Source: Streptomyces sp. NBC_00358 (GTDB lineage Bacteria; Actinomycetota; Actinomycetes; Streptomycetales; Streptomycetaceae). Taken from it: DNA of 64,000 bases. The notes under the pieces were generated by a model that searched no databases, was not told the origin of the DNA, and saw only the letters and a list, made by a program, of their open reading frames with translations. Positions 53,475 to 62,568 of the stretch are shown piece after piece (positions within the stretch are counted from its first letter, which is position 1; every line of letters starts with the position of its first letter). Position numbers and translations under genes: made by a program. The stretch spans positions 9,235,131-9,299,130 of the forward strand of contig NZ_CP107976.1 of assembly GCF_036099295.1 (NCBI RefSeq), in the 5' to 3' direction.

Positions 53475-54452
53475 TCAAAAGTTGGCGAGGCGTATGTCGT
53501 AGCATTCATCGCACATGTCCGATTCCGGGACTATGGCTGGACTCAACCGGTCGTTCCCACACCACTCGCAGATCCCTTCCCAGTCGCTGCCGCACCCGAA
53601 GCAGATGTACGAGTCTGCGGCGGGATAGCCCAGGGTGCGCACCGGAACAATGGCCGAGGCGGCGCAGGCCGGGCAGGTGGCCAGGTCGTTGCCACCCTGC
53701 TTGATGGTGATGTGCCGGTTCTCGCCGGTGAACTCCCAGGCTGCTTCATCTCCGGTGCCGTACGCCTTGTCGCAGAAGAAGCACTTCAGGTCGCGGGCGC
53801 CGCCGTCGAGGACCACGGCGTACTGCCCGCAGGAGCGGCAGGCGGTGGTGGAGTGTTCATGGCCGGCGAGCTGGCCGGATATGGACTTCTGTCGCTGGGT
53901 GACGAAGTCGGTGAGGTGTTTCAACTGGCCGCGGACTTCGTCCATCTGCCGTGCTGCCTCCCAGTCTGCGGTGTACGGCAGGACGTCGTGGTTCACGAAG
54001 TCGAAGAGCAGGGTCAGGACGGGGAGGGTACGGGTCTTCACGGCTACGGTGGTGTCGCGCCAGCCGAAGTGCATGAGCCGGTTCCGGAGATCGCCGAGCT
54101 CCTTCAAGTCGCGGCTGGCGGGGTCGAGGGTGGTGCTGAGCGTGATGGTTCCGTCCTGGGCGAGAGCGTTGAGACGCTTGATCGCCTCTTTGATGCCGCA
54201 GCTGTTGAAATCGCCGCTCTGGTGCTTGCCCTCGTCGTACTCCGTGGGCTTGGTCCACACGAGGTCAGGCTTGTACATCTCGAGGCGCGCCTTGAACAGG
54301 GTCTCGGCTGCGCACTGGAGATGAAGGGTGGCGTACTTCAGCTCGCGGGGGACGGGGCTGCCTTCAGCCGCGAGGAAGGTGACAGCACTGACGAGGAAGT
54401 CGAGCCCGTTGGTAAGGGGCGGGAAGTGAAAGTCCTTGCCGTCGTCGCGCAC
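53475..54452 (-). CDS. HEPN-motif and zinc-ribbon protein
   Basis: 325 residues from a GTG at 54452, with GGAGG eight bases upstream. The N-terminal ~200 residues are helical: GLDFLVSAVTFLAAEGSPVP, RELKYATLHLQCAAETLFKA, and DLKELGDLRNRLMHFGWRD, whose R123-N-x3-H128 is the R-x4-6-H motif of HEPN domains. The C-terminal ~120 residues carry five CxxC-type pairs (CRSCGQY, CFFCDKA, CPACAAS, CFGCGSD with CEWCGND, CDECYD), i.e. tandem zinc ribbons. HEPN proteins are often RNases in toxin or anti-phage systems, but similar helical domains are also non-catalytic. No antitoxin gene is adjacent. Function open. Confidence 0.65.
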   Translation of the reverse strand: MRDDGKDFHFPPLTNGLDFLVSAVTFLAAEGSPVPRELKYATLHLQCAAETLFKARLEMYKPDLVWTKPTEYDEGKHQSGDFNSCGIKEAIKRLNALAQDGTITLSTTLDPASRDLKELGDLRNRLMHFGWRDTTVAVKTRTLPVLTLLFDFVNHDVLPYTADWEAARQMDEVRGQLKHLTDFVTQRQKSISGQLAGHEHSTTACRSCGQYAVVLDGGARDLKCFFCDKAYGTGDEAAWEFTGENRHITIKQGGNDLATCPACAASAIVPVRTLGYPAADSYICFGCGSDWEGICEWCGNDRLSPAIVPESDMCDECYDIRLANF

Positions 54453-54550
54453 TGGGGGGCCTCCGTCGTCCTGGCTACTTCTGTGAGGATCTGCGTCGAG
54501 CCGCAGGGCGGTCAACCGGATTCACCGACGTACCCCGGCTGCGACTTCGT

Positions 54551-54779
54551 TTGCGCCAGAGCCCCGACGACCTGGCGCAGACGCAAGCCGCTTGGAACGC
54601 CACCTACCAAGCACTGGCCGCACCCCGCCCCCGCGACACCACCGCCCTGCGCCGCCGCCTGCTGCTCCTGTCCGTACGGCGGTGGTGGCACCCCTACTGG
54701 GAGACCGCCCTCAGTGCCGGCGGCCCGGTCCGAGCTGCGCCACCTCGCCCGCGCCCACGGAGCCGCCCGGGCCGCATGA
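54551..54779 (+). pseudogene. Broken short gene of a common Streptomyces family
   Basis: PDDLAQTQAAWNATYQALAA and PRPRDTTALRRRLLLLS give the start of a recognisable small-protein family (a QAAWNATYQALA helix, then a leucine-rich helix). The end (VPAARSELRHLARAHGAARA, stop at 54779) is read in another frame, so at least one indel intervenes. Confidence 0.4.
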
Positions 54780-54808
54780 CCGGCCGCCCCGGTCGACCAG
54801 GAGCACGA

Positions 54809-54881
54809 GGTTGCGCTGGAGATTGCGCCTATTCGTTGCGCTGAAGGTTGCGCCAAGGGTTGCGCTAGGTGTTGCGCGGCC
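54809..54881. repeat. TTGCGC iteron array (six copies)
   Basis: TTGCGC occurs at 54811, 54823, 54836, 54848, 54860 and 54872, spacing 12, 13, 12, 12, 12; most units read GGTTGCGCYNNN. Two more copies stand at 55039 and 55055. The array lies about 320-385 bases before the start of the three-gene operon at 55193, in a gene-free stretch. Iterons of this sort serve as plasmid origins, partition sites or operators. Confidence 0.7.
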
Positions 54882-55192
54882 CCCAGGACCATCTCCGTGT
54901 CCGCGCAGGTCACCACGTCGTTTTGCCGTGGTCGGATGGCTGACATCCCCGTTGTGGCTGCTCTGCCCATGTCCCTTGGCTGGAGTGAAGGAGGAAGGGG
55001 CGGGCGGGATGGGCGGCGCGGCCGCGGTCGGGGATCGGTTGCGCGCTCAGCCGGTTGCGCGTCGGCCGAGGCCGCCGCGCCTCGCCGCCGTCAACGCGGC
55101 TACGACTGCGGATTGTGCTGGATCACTTACGCAGGAGTGATGATTCGTGCTACTCGTCTACGGGGCGATGGAAGCGAGATCGGCGGGGGCGT
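54882..55192. other. Leader of the ATPase-nuclease operon
   Basis: No supported gene; the frames here are shadows. Two extra TTGCGC units (55039, 55055) lie in it. A GGGGG stretch eight bases before 55193 is the probable ribosome site. Confidence 0.45.
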
Positions 55193-55879
55193 ATGACATC
55201 GGACGGCGTGGAGGTACGCACACGGAGGGCGAGCCGCGTTCAGGATGCTGTGCGCATCCTCTTCCTGTTGGATCACTGTCCGCACCCGGATAGCGGGTGC
55301 CCGGCCCATCCGGACGCAGTGGCGGTGCTACGCGGGCAGAAGAAGCTCCAGGCGCTCGACTTCTGGCTCCGCAACCCCGATTACCTTGCCGATGAACTGT
55401 TGAACGCCGCGGAGGTCGGCCGGAGCGTTCCGGGAGTCAGCCCGGTCGACAGGGCGGCTGCATTGCTGGAAGGCGATGAGCCGGATCTCGAGTCCTATCC
55501 CATGATCCGCTGGCGCTATGGCGCCTACGAGTCCCTCGATGACGCTCTGGCCTTGCTGGTCGCGCATGGACTGATCGGTATCGACGCCATCGGGACAGCG
55601 CCCGACATCGACCGCTGGGATTACTGCTTGCTGCCGGCGGGCCGACGGGACGCACAGGAGATGCGCTCGCAGGAGCCGGATCTGTCTTGGTACGACGAAC
55701 GCGCCGCACTGGTGCTGGTACTGGCCGGGGACCGCAGCGGCAGTGCCTTGAAGGAGCTCCAGTACGCGCAGGGTGAGTACGAACGAACCCACATGGGCGC
55801 TGACATCGCTGGCATCCTCCCGCACGTCCGGGCCCGTTTGGCAGCGCTGCAGAGCAAGGTGAGCGAGGGGATCGCATGA
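55193..55879 (+). CDS. Operon protein 1, upstream of the Rad50-like ATPase (228 aa)
   Basis: Starts at ATG 55193. Its stop overlaps the next ATG as ATGA, so the two are co-translated. The sequence is helical and acidic: RVQDAVRILFLLDHCPHPDS, LQALDFWLRNPDYLADELLN, YPMIRWRYGAYESLDDALAL, WDYCLLPAGRRDAQEM and YDERAALVLVLAGDRSGSAL. No catalytic motif recognised. Position and size recall the small subunits (such as LmuC, or the non-ATPase partner of Rad50-type defence complexes), which bridge an ATPase and its effector. That function is inferred from context only. Confidence 0.7.
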   Translation: MTSDGVEVRTRRASRVQDAVRILFLLDHCPHPDSGCPAHPDAVAVLRGQKKLQALDFWLRNPDYLADELLNAAEVGRSVPGVSPVDRAAALLEGDEPDLESYPMIRWRYGAYESLDDALALLVAHGLIGIDAIGTAPDIDRWDYCLLPAGRRDAQEMRSQEPDLSWYDERAALVLVLAGDRSGSALKELQYAQGEYERTHMGADIAGILPHVRARLAALQSKVSEGIA

Positions 55880-57813
55880 GTAACTTCACCGAGGCCGTTG
55901 CCCGCCGTGCCGGTGTGGACGTCGCGGAGGCCGTAGCAGTGCTCCAGCATCACCGGGTACGGGAGAGCGGCGTGCTGCCGCGACCGCACCGCCTTGCATT
56001 GACCTCGATCGAGTTCTCAGGAACCAAGGCAGGCAAGTTCACTGACGACTTCCGCTTCAGTTGGCGGCTTAGCGACGGGTTGTGGTGCCTGGCCGGCGAC
56101 AACCTCAAAGGCAAAAGCACAGTCCTGGAAGTGATCTGGTGGTGCCTGCGAGGCAAGAACAAACGGCTGCAGGACACCGCACGCAGATGGATCTCCCACG
56201 TTCGGCTCGAAGGCCACATCGACGGTGAGCCCTTCAGCGTGGAGTTCCAGCACAAGGACGGCGTACCGACCGGACGCCTGGAGACCGGAAAGACCACCCC
56301 CAGTATCGGCTTCGCCGGCGAAGCCGAGTTCGCCTCCGTGATGAGCCAGTTCATGATGGACCGTCTCAACCTGGAGATCCTCCGAGGGTGGCACTCCGAC
56401 GTCAAAGGCGAAGAAGATGGCAAGGCCACCGTCACCGACTGGGCGCTGTTCAGCCACGCACTGATCTGCCGCAACCGCAACGCTGAAGTCCTACTCGGAG
56501 AGACCAGCGAGAACGGATCCGTCGTCAGCCTGCTGCAGATGTTCATCGGCCTTCCCTGGACCAGCACACGCCGGGACGCTGAGACCGCCCTGAAAACTGT
56601 CCGGCAGCAGCAGCGGGGCGAGAAGCGTCGGGCCACCGAAGACACCCAGGCCCGTGCGAGCTCCCTGCAACAGCTCAAGGATGAGATCACTGTTGCCGAG
56701 GCGGCCCTCGCCAACACTGGCGCCGCTCCCGCCCTGGAAGACCAAGCCTTGGCCATCGAGCAAGCCGCGGCCCACGTTGCATCCTGCGCGGGACGCCATG
56801 CCACTGCTGTACAGGTGCAGCTAACCGTCCAGCAGAACTACACCGAGCTGCACCAGACACTCGTGGAAGACCGGAAGCGGCTACGCGACATGAAGGAGAA
56901 CATGGCAGCCAAGCGCCACTTCGGGGCTCTCGCCCCGACGTGTTGCCCGCGTTGCACCACCCCCGTCGCTGACCTTGCTCAGGCGCGCGGCGACCAGGCT
57001 GCGGACCACTGCTCCGTCTGCGGCAGCACACCTCCTGAGGATGCTCCGGAGGACACCACAGCTATCGACCAGCTGAGTGAGAACATCGCCTCTCTGGCCG
57101 CTGCGGACGCCCGGATGCGCACAGTGCTGCGGCGCGCGGAGAAGGAACGGAAAGAGGCCGAAGCTCAGCTCGACGCGGCCCGCCGTGCGATGGCCGCTGC
57201 CCAAGCAGCACTACCGGATGCCTCTGTTCTGCGACGCCAGCTTGACCTGGAACGTCTGCGCGGCGCCCTGAAAGAACGCGAAGCCACCCACGCTCGCGCG
57301 GGAGGAACAACGCCGCCGGCCCCAGAGGAGAAGATCCTGGAGGCTGCGTACAAAGAAGCCGACGTGCGCGCCGGAAAGGCGAGTAAGCCCATCATGGACC
57401 GGGTCAGCAGCGAAATCTTCGACCTCGCCGTCCGACTGGGATACGACAACCTTCAGGGCATAAAGCTGCAGGCAAACGGTCCCATGAAGCTCCAGTTGGA
57501 CGATGGACCGTCCTGGTTCCAGAAGGTGACCGAGGGCGAACAGCTGCGTCTGCGCATGGCCACGCTGGTGGCCCTCCTCCGCGTCGGCCAGCAGCACGGC
57601 GGCCGTCATCCCGGCCTCTTCCTCATCGACTCGGCCGGCGCCCAGGAAATGATCCCGACCGACCTTGCCGAGACACTGCAGCAACTTCGGGCGATCTGCG
57701 AAGAGACCGACGGGCTGCAGATCATTGCCGCTACGGCCAACCGTGAACTCGCCCGTACGGTCATCCCTGCCGACCGCGCGAAGATCGCTGAAGCAGGGGT
57801 CTTCATGTGGTGA
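55876..57813 (+). CDS. Rad50/SMC-like ATPase with zinc-hook-type Cys pairs
   Basis: 645 residues starting at the overlapping ATG 55876. Walker A is GDNLKGKST (Gly74-Thr82) in LWCLAGDNLKGKST. Two coiled-coil arms (~240-345, ~390-475) flank a hook-like tip with Cys357/Cys360 (CCPRC) and Cys379/Cys382 (CSVC), the pattern of a zinc hook. The C-terminal ATPase half has KVTEGEQLRLRMATLVALLR (signature position) and Walker B LFLIDSAGAQE with Asp585 followed by Ser rather than Glu. It resembles the Rad50-like LmuB of Lamassu and related defence ATPases. It likely senses or clamps DNA ends and controls the nuclease encoded next. Confidence 0.85.
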   Translation: MSNFTEAVARRAGVDVAEAVAVLQHHRVRESGVLPRPHRLALTSIEFSGTKAGKFTDDFRFSWRLSDGLWCLAGDNLKGKSTVLEVIWWCLRGKNKRLQDTARRWISHVRLEGHIDGEPFSVEFQHKDGVPTGRLETGKTTPSIGFAGEAEFASVMSQFMMDRLNLEILRGWHSDVKGEEDGKATVTDWALFSHALICRNRNAEVLLGETSENGSVVSLLQMFIGLPWTSTRRDAETALKTVRQQQRGEKRRATEDTQARASSLQQLKDEITVAEAALANTGAAPALEDQALAIEQAAAHVASCAGRHATAVQVQLTVQQNYTELHQTLVEDRKRLRDMKENMAAKRHFGALAPTCCPRCTTPVADLAQARGDQAADHCSVCGSTPPEDAPEDTTAIDQLSENIASLAAADARMRTVLRRAEKERKEAEAQLDAARRAMAAAQAALPDASVLRRQLDLERLRGALKEREATHARAGGTTPPAPEEKILEAAYKEADVRAGKASKPIMDRVSSEIFDLAVRLGYDNLQGIKLQANGPMKLQLDDGPSWFQKVTEGEQLRLRMATLVALLRVGQQHGGRHPGLFLIDSAGAQEMIPTDLAETLQQLRAICEETDGLQIIAATANRELARTVIPADRAKIAEAGVFMW

Positions 57814-57882
57814 CCATTACTCCGTCGACGCGTTAACGCGTCATTCCTCGCAGGCCGCCGCACGATAAGGAGGGCCCCCCCC

Positions 57883-59829
57883 GTGACGCCGCTCGAGACA
57901 CTCCTAGCTTGCCGCGGAGACGCCCCCACACTCGAAGACTTCGGCGGCGAAGACCGATTCTTTGCCCAGGCAGATGAACTTTCCACCTCTCGACTGTGGT
58001 TCCGCGCCGCCGAGACTCTCCTTGCTGCCTGGGACTGCCTCAACAGCCCAGACCGCGCCGCAGCCTTCATCGCCGAAACACTCACGGCGGAGAACCGGCC
58101 GGGCGTCGTCGGAGACCTCCTTGACCGACTGTGCGACCACCCCGGGTACCTGAGGGACCACTCCACCGCGCTGAATCGAATCGCCCTACGCCGGACCGAG
58201 CCCCACGCCACGGCCCTCGAAGCCGAGACCGCAGGCCTCTTCCTTGAAGCCGCACTCCGCCTGGCACTCGCCGGAGGAGCCATCAAGCGCTACGGAGTCC
58301 TTGACGTCCTCACTGACCCACAAGCCCCCTCCGCACCCATCGGGTACGCACGCCAAGTCGTACGGGCGCTCGGAGCCGGCTATGAACAATGGCGCGACGC
58401 AGACCTGACTAACGCACTCCGCGCATTCCTTGACATACCGGTTCTACGGTCCGACGCTGCCTTCGAGCTGGCTATGTGCCACCTCTCCGACGCATTCAAC
58501 GCCGCAGACCGCTCAAGCCTCCTCACCCAGCTCACCACCAGCCGCACCCACTTCACCGAAGCCATCAACTCCGACGAGGATCGCCCGGACGCCACCGCAT
58601 ACCGGGCCGCAATCAACGCCGTCCTAGCGTTCGAAGCCAACGACAACGAAGCCCTCAGCACCGAGGCAGCGCAACTACGCCGCTCCACCTCTGAACACGC
58701 GCTCTGGCTCACCGGTCTCCGAACAGGCTGGCGAGATGGCCGCTACGACACCGAAGCAGCGTGGTACACCCTCAGCGCCGATCTCGAGCACGCCGCCGCC
58801 CACCTCGATTCACCCCTCCCCACCTGGCCAAGCCAGACGATCCAGCACATCCTCGCTGCCTACACCGCTCACCGCTCCGTACGCCTCACCCCAACCGGCG
58901 ACGCCCCTGCGCTGCAACTCCTCGTAGCTCCCCGCATCGAAGATGCCTTTGCCGCCCGCGAAGGACTCCTACTGCACGTGCACGCGCTGCTCGCCGACGC
59001 TCCACCCAACTGGGACAGGCAGGCTGCCGAGGAACTCCGGTCAGCAGTCGAGTCCCGGCTCGGGCTTCCGCCTGAAGAACCTGAGGACGGCCCGGGAAAA
59101 GACGGAGCGGCCGACGACTTGGCCGCCGAACTCGGTAGACAGGTTCTAGCGGCCCTGCCTCCCGACACGCTCAACGGCCTACGTGAGCAGCTCACCGACG
59201 CATACAGCAGTCACATCAAGACCCTGCCCAAAGCAGAGCAAGACCTCTTCAACGAGGTCATCAGAGGACTGCAACCTTGCCCGGACTTTCAGTCCTTTTC
59301 GGTGCGGGAGCACTTCATCCGCCTCGTCACCGCGACAATCCGATTCCTGGCGAACAGGACGAACCGCGGCCGTGACAAGCACACGAAGAAGACTGCCTAC
59401 CTCTTCGCGCCCAAGCCTGGAGAGAAGCTCCCGCTGGAGATCGAGCTACAGGAAGATCTGCACGACTACCTCGACAGCGCCTGCTTCGAAGTACAGATGG
59501 AAACCATCGACCGCAGCGGAGGCCGCGCCGACATCCTGGTGATCTTCCCGGGATTCAGCATCGTGATCGAGTGCAAGCGCGAACTCAGGAAGGCGGAACC
59601 TGCAGACCTCAAGCGCTATTTGGGGCAAACGGTGGCCTACCAAGCCTCAGGAGTCACACTCGGCATGCTTGCCGTTCTAGACCTCACACCGAAGCCCCAG
59701 TGGCTTCCCAACCTGCGGGACAACATGTGGATCGAACACATCCCCGCCCCCGATTCCAGACAGCTGGATCGATGGGCGGTTGTCATGAGGGTCCCAGGAA
59801 ACCGCACTCTTCCCCACGAAATGTCATAA
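57883..59829 (+). CDS. Helical-repeat protein with C-terminal PD-(D/E)XK nuclease
   Basis: 648 residues from the GTG at 57883, with AAGGAGG nine bases upstream, 69 bases after the ATPase gene. Residues ~1-470 are alpha-helical and TPR-like (RLWFRAAETLLAAWDCLNSP, LFLEAALRLALAGGAIKRYG). Residues ~500-620 form a restriction-fold nuclease: ELQEDLHDYLDSACFEVQME, then GGRADILVIFPGFSIVIECK with Asp550, Glu563 and Lys565, and YLGQTVAYQASGVTLGML. It is the likely effector of the ATPase operon. A bidirectional terminator follows. I know no described system with this exact protein, but cannot search. Confidence 0.82.
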   Translation: MTPLETLLACRGDAPTLEDFGGEDRFFAQADELSTSRLWFRAAETLLAAWDCLNSPDRAAAFIAETLTAENRPGVVGDLLDRLCDHPGYLRDHSTALNRIALRRTEPHATALEAETAGLFLEAALRLALAGGAIKRYGVLDVLTDPQAPSAPIGYARQVVRALGAGYEQWRDADLTNALRAFLDIPVLRSDAAFELAMCHLSDAFNAADRSSLLTQLTTSRTHFTEAINSDEDRPDATAYRAAINAVLAFEANDNEALSTEAAQLRRSTSEHALWLTGLRTGWRDGRYDTEAAWYTLSADLEHAAAHLDSPLPTWPSQTIQHILAAYTAHRSVRLTPTGDAPALQLLVAPRIEDAFAAREGLLLHVHALLADAPPNWDRQAAEELRSAVESRLGLPPEEPEDGPGKDGAADDLAAELGRQVLAALPPDTLNGLREQLTDAYSSHIKTLPKAEQDLFNEVIRGLQPCPDFQSFSVREHFIRLVTATIRFLANRTNRGRDKHTKKTAYLFAPKPGEKLPLEIELQEDLHDYLDSACFEVQMETIDRSGGRADILVIFPGFSIVIECKRELRKAEPADLKRYLGQTVAYQASGVTLGMLAVLDLTPKPQWLPNLRDNMWIEHIPAPDSRQLDRWAVVMRVPGNRTLPHEMS

Positions 59830-59837
59830 CGAAAACA

Positions 59838-59876
59838 GCACGGAGCCCCAGACGTTTCTCGCCCAGGGCCCCGTGC
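59838..59876. terminator. Bidirectional terminator between nuclease operon and helicase gene
   Basis: An 11-bp stem with one mismatch (59838-59848 with 59866-59876), loop 17, lying between two convergent genes. Confidence 0.6.
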
Positions 59877-59907
59877 GGTCGGGCTCAACGGCCGGACGGA
59901 AGCGGCG

Positions 59908-62568
59908 TCATGCCCACTCCACGCCCAGCTCCCGCAGGGCGGCCAGCTGGTCCTGGGCGAGCTTGTCCCGCCTCGATTTGGTGTTCGAGACCCATACACC
60001 CAGCTTCACGATCACCGGCTCCGTCTCGCCGACGACCGTGATTTCCTCGCTGTGGCCGCGGGGGACCGCCCGGTCTGCGCCTTCCCGCTCTACCCACTGC
60101 GCGAGGGCCTCCAGGCCCCGCTGGAACGACTGTTCCGCCTTGCTCGAACCCTTCGCCGTACGCTTCGCTGACGGGGCGGGAGACGGCGCCTCAAGCGGCT
60201 GTACGCCCAACTGGGACAGCCGCTCCTGCTGTTCGGCGGACAGCTGCGCCCAGGTGCTCGCCTCGCGTTGCCGCGCGAGCCATTTGCCAAGGTCATCTCC
60301 CTCGAACAGCACCCCGGGTTCGATGGCTGGCAGGATGCCGTCGGCGTCGACGAGGTCGGCGAGGACGCGGTAGTGCCGCTGCCAGTCGAGCGGCCAGGGG
60401 CAGTTCCAGTCTGGGTCGATCTCGGTGAGCTGCGCCGCGCGCATGGCGGCCCGCTGCGGGTCCTTGCCCAGGCCGCCCTTGCGGCGCAGGTTGGCCATGT
60501 GCTGCCCGATAGGCACCATCGCCTCGCCTTCGCCCCATACCGCGTCCTGCCGGGGTGCGAGGTGCCCGGTCGCTCGCCGGAACGACCGCAGGGCGGCGAG
60601 CTTGGCCTCCCACGCTTCCTCGCCCGGCTCCCAGAGCATCCCGGCCTCCGGGGCGTCCAGCAGTGTCTTGCGCCGTTCTTCCAGTTCCCCGGCCCGCAGC
60701 GCCTTGCGTTGCTGGTGCACCCACTGCCCGAGGGGGAAGTCCTTGGTGACGCCGACCTCGACCTCGACGTCGTAGGGGACGGCGTAGACGCCAGTGATCT
60801 CGTTCTCCGCCCGCCAGCGCAGCAGGGCTTGGTAGCCCTCCAGCCACACCAGCGACTCCGGCCGGTAGACCCGGGTCCGCAGGAACGCCGCGATGGTCGC
60901 CGCGTCCCGGGGAGAGGAGAAGTGGAGCAGCGCCGACTCAGCAGCGGCGTCGGTGTCGTCCTGCTCCTGGTCCTCGCCGTCGCCCTCGCCGCCGGCCCCG
61001 ACGATCCGCCCGTCCTCGTCACGCCGGACGTGCACCTTGCGCGTGCCGCTGGTGAGGGCGCGGGAGGCGAGCTGCTCGACCAGGCGCTCATCGTGGCTGC
61101 GCAGGCCCTGGAGCACGGCCACGAGCGGCTTGAAGCTGGCCGAGGCGACCATGTCGGTCGGGTCCTCGCCCGGCTCCAGGAACACCGGCACGATGATTCT
61201 GGCGACTTTGGTGGAGCCGTCTTTGTTGAGGCGGAGTGCGCGGCCGATGTTCTGGACGATCTCGACCTGGGAGCCGCGGGTGTCGGCGAAGCAGACGGCT
61301 TCCACGCCCCGCTCGCCGGTGATGTCCACGCCTTCCCCGAGTACCCGCACGGATGCGAGGAAGGCGCGGTGGACCCGGCGGCCGGCCGCGTCGATGCCGT
61401 TGGCGAACTGCCTGAGCGCCTCTCGGCGTTCGGTGACGAGGTGGTCGCCGCACAGCCATGCCGACCACACTCGGTCCGGGGGTACGTGGCGGCCGGCCTC
61501 GAGTTCGTAGAAGGCCGCGTCGATGGAGGACTGCGGCAGCTTGTCCGCGACCGCCAGGTCCTCATCCGAGGCGTCGTTGGCGTACAGCTCGGCAGCGGTC
61601 TCCGGCAGCTTTTCCGCGAACGCGGCGGCCTCTTCCACCTTCTGGTGGAACGTCATGACCGTACGCAGGTTGTACGCCGCCGCGTGCTCCAAAAGTGCGG
61701 TCTGCAGGAGCGCCAAGCGCCGGCCGCGCCGCGCCTCCTCGGACTCCCCGAGGACGGGGGAGGGGTCGCGGATCTCCAGGACGTCGATCTCGAATCCGGC
61801 GAGGATCTCGCGCTCGATCGCCTCGCTCAGACCGAGTTCGGCGAGCCACGCGCCGTAGGTGCCGTTCGGGTCGTCGGCCATGGTCGCGATCTCCGCCTCT
61901 TGGCCGTCCGTGCCCTTTTGCGGGCGGGCCGCGGCGAGGATGCGCGGGGTCGCGGTGAGGTAGAGCCGGAAGTCGGCGGGGATCCGCTGGTTGTCGTGGA
62001 TTGCCGCCCACGGCCGCCCGAGATCACCGGCGGTGCCGTGGGCTTCGTCCACGATCGCGAGGTCGAAGCCGCTCATCTGCTGTCCGTAGAGCCGGTCTCC
62101 GCCCGTCAGGGCGGCCTCCAGTGGACCGCGTACCTTGCGCTGGCCCTCGGGTGCGTCGATGTCCTCACGGTCCACCAGGGAGGCGTACGTGGCGAGCACG
62201 ATGACTGGTCCTGCCCCGGCCCACAGTGCGAGCTGGATCGGGTTGGTAGTGGTGCGCACTCCCAGTGAGTTGAGGACCGCGTCGTTCTCCAGCGAGCACA
62301 CCGCGACCATCGGGGCTCGGTGGCCCACCAGGCGCCATGCCTGGGCGGTTTGTGCGAGCAGGTCCAGGGTGGGCACGGTCACGAGGATCCGGCCGCTGGG
62401 GAAGCAGTCCAGCGTGCACGCGGCGGCCGTGATCGTCTTGCCCGAGCCGGTCGCGGAGACGATCGTGCCCCGGGCCCCCTGCGGGGGAATCGGTGATCTT
62501 GCAGGGAATCCCACCCACTTTCGGAAACTCGACTTTTGGTCTACTTGATGTTCTCGGAGCTGGATCAA
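59908..62568 (-). CDS. ttrA-like: Telomere-proximal superfamily 2 helicase, TtrA-like
   Basis: 886 residues from a TTG at 62568 preceded by GGGAG; the TTG overlaps the previous stop as TTGA. Motif Ia/I: Walker A SATGSGKT at 38-45; motif II: DEAH at 174-177 in LAIVDEAHGTAGD; motif III: LTATPRI; motif VI: QNIGRALR, with SVRVLGEGVDITG before it. The C-terminal third is helicase-associated (WLEGYQALLRWRAENEIT, FPLGQWVHQQRKAL and similar repeats, ending LGVWVSNTKSRRDKLAQDQL). Such helicases are the most telomere-proximal genes of many Streptomyces linear replicons, and TtrA has been linked to conjugal transfer. It is 1.4 kb from the window end. Confidence 0.85.
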   Translation of the reverse strand: MIQLREHQVDQKSSFRKWVGFPARSPIPPQGARGTIVSATGSGKTITAAACTLDCFPSGRILVTVPTLDLLAQTAQAWRLVGHRAPMVAVCSLENDAVLNSLGVRTTTNPIQLALWAGAGPVIVLATYASLVDREDIDAPEGQRKVRGPLEAALTGGDRLYGQQMSGFDLAIVDEAHGTAGDLGRPWAAIHDNQRIPADFRLYLTATPRILAAARPQKGTDGQEAEIATMADDPNGTYGAWLAELGLSEAIEREILAGFEIDVLEIRDPSPVLGESEEARRGRRLALLQTALLEHAAAYNLRTVMTFHQKVEEAAAFAEKLPETAAELYANDASDEDLAVADKLPQSSIDAAFYELEAGRHVPPDRVWSAWLCGDHLVTERREALRQFANGIDAAGRRVHRAFLASVRVLGEGVDITGERGVEAVCFADTRGSQVEIVQNIGRALRLNKDGSTKVARIIVPVFLEPGEDPTDMVASASFKPLVAVLQGLRSHDERLVEQLASRALTSGTRKVHVRRDEDGRIVGAGGEGDGEDQEQDDTDAAAESALLHFSSPRDAATIAAFLRTRVYRPESLVWLEGYQALLRWRAENEITGVYAVPYDVEVEVGVTKDFPLGQWVHQQRKALRAGELEERRKTLLDAPEAGMLWEPGEEAWEAKLAALRSFRRATGHLAPRQDAVWGEGEAMVPIGQHMANLRRKGGLGKDPQRAAMRAAQLTEIDPDWNCPWPLDWQRHYRVLADLVDADGILPAIEPGVLFEGDDLGKWLARQREASTWAQLSAEQQERLSQLGVQPLEAPSPAPSAKRTAKGSSKAEQSFQRGLEALAQWVEREGADRAVPRGHSEEITVVGETEPVIVKLGVWVSNTKSRRDKLAQDQLAALRELGVEWA

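Noticed and set aside
54809..54881. CRISPR array
   Set aside because: The repeats are 6-12 bases with almost no spacer, too short for CRISPR, and no cas genes are present. Iterons fit better.
60268..62268. A 666-codon plus-strand frame opposite the helicase
   Set aside because: It is antisense to the helicase motifs, and its translation is a low-complexity Arg/Gly/Val shadow.
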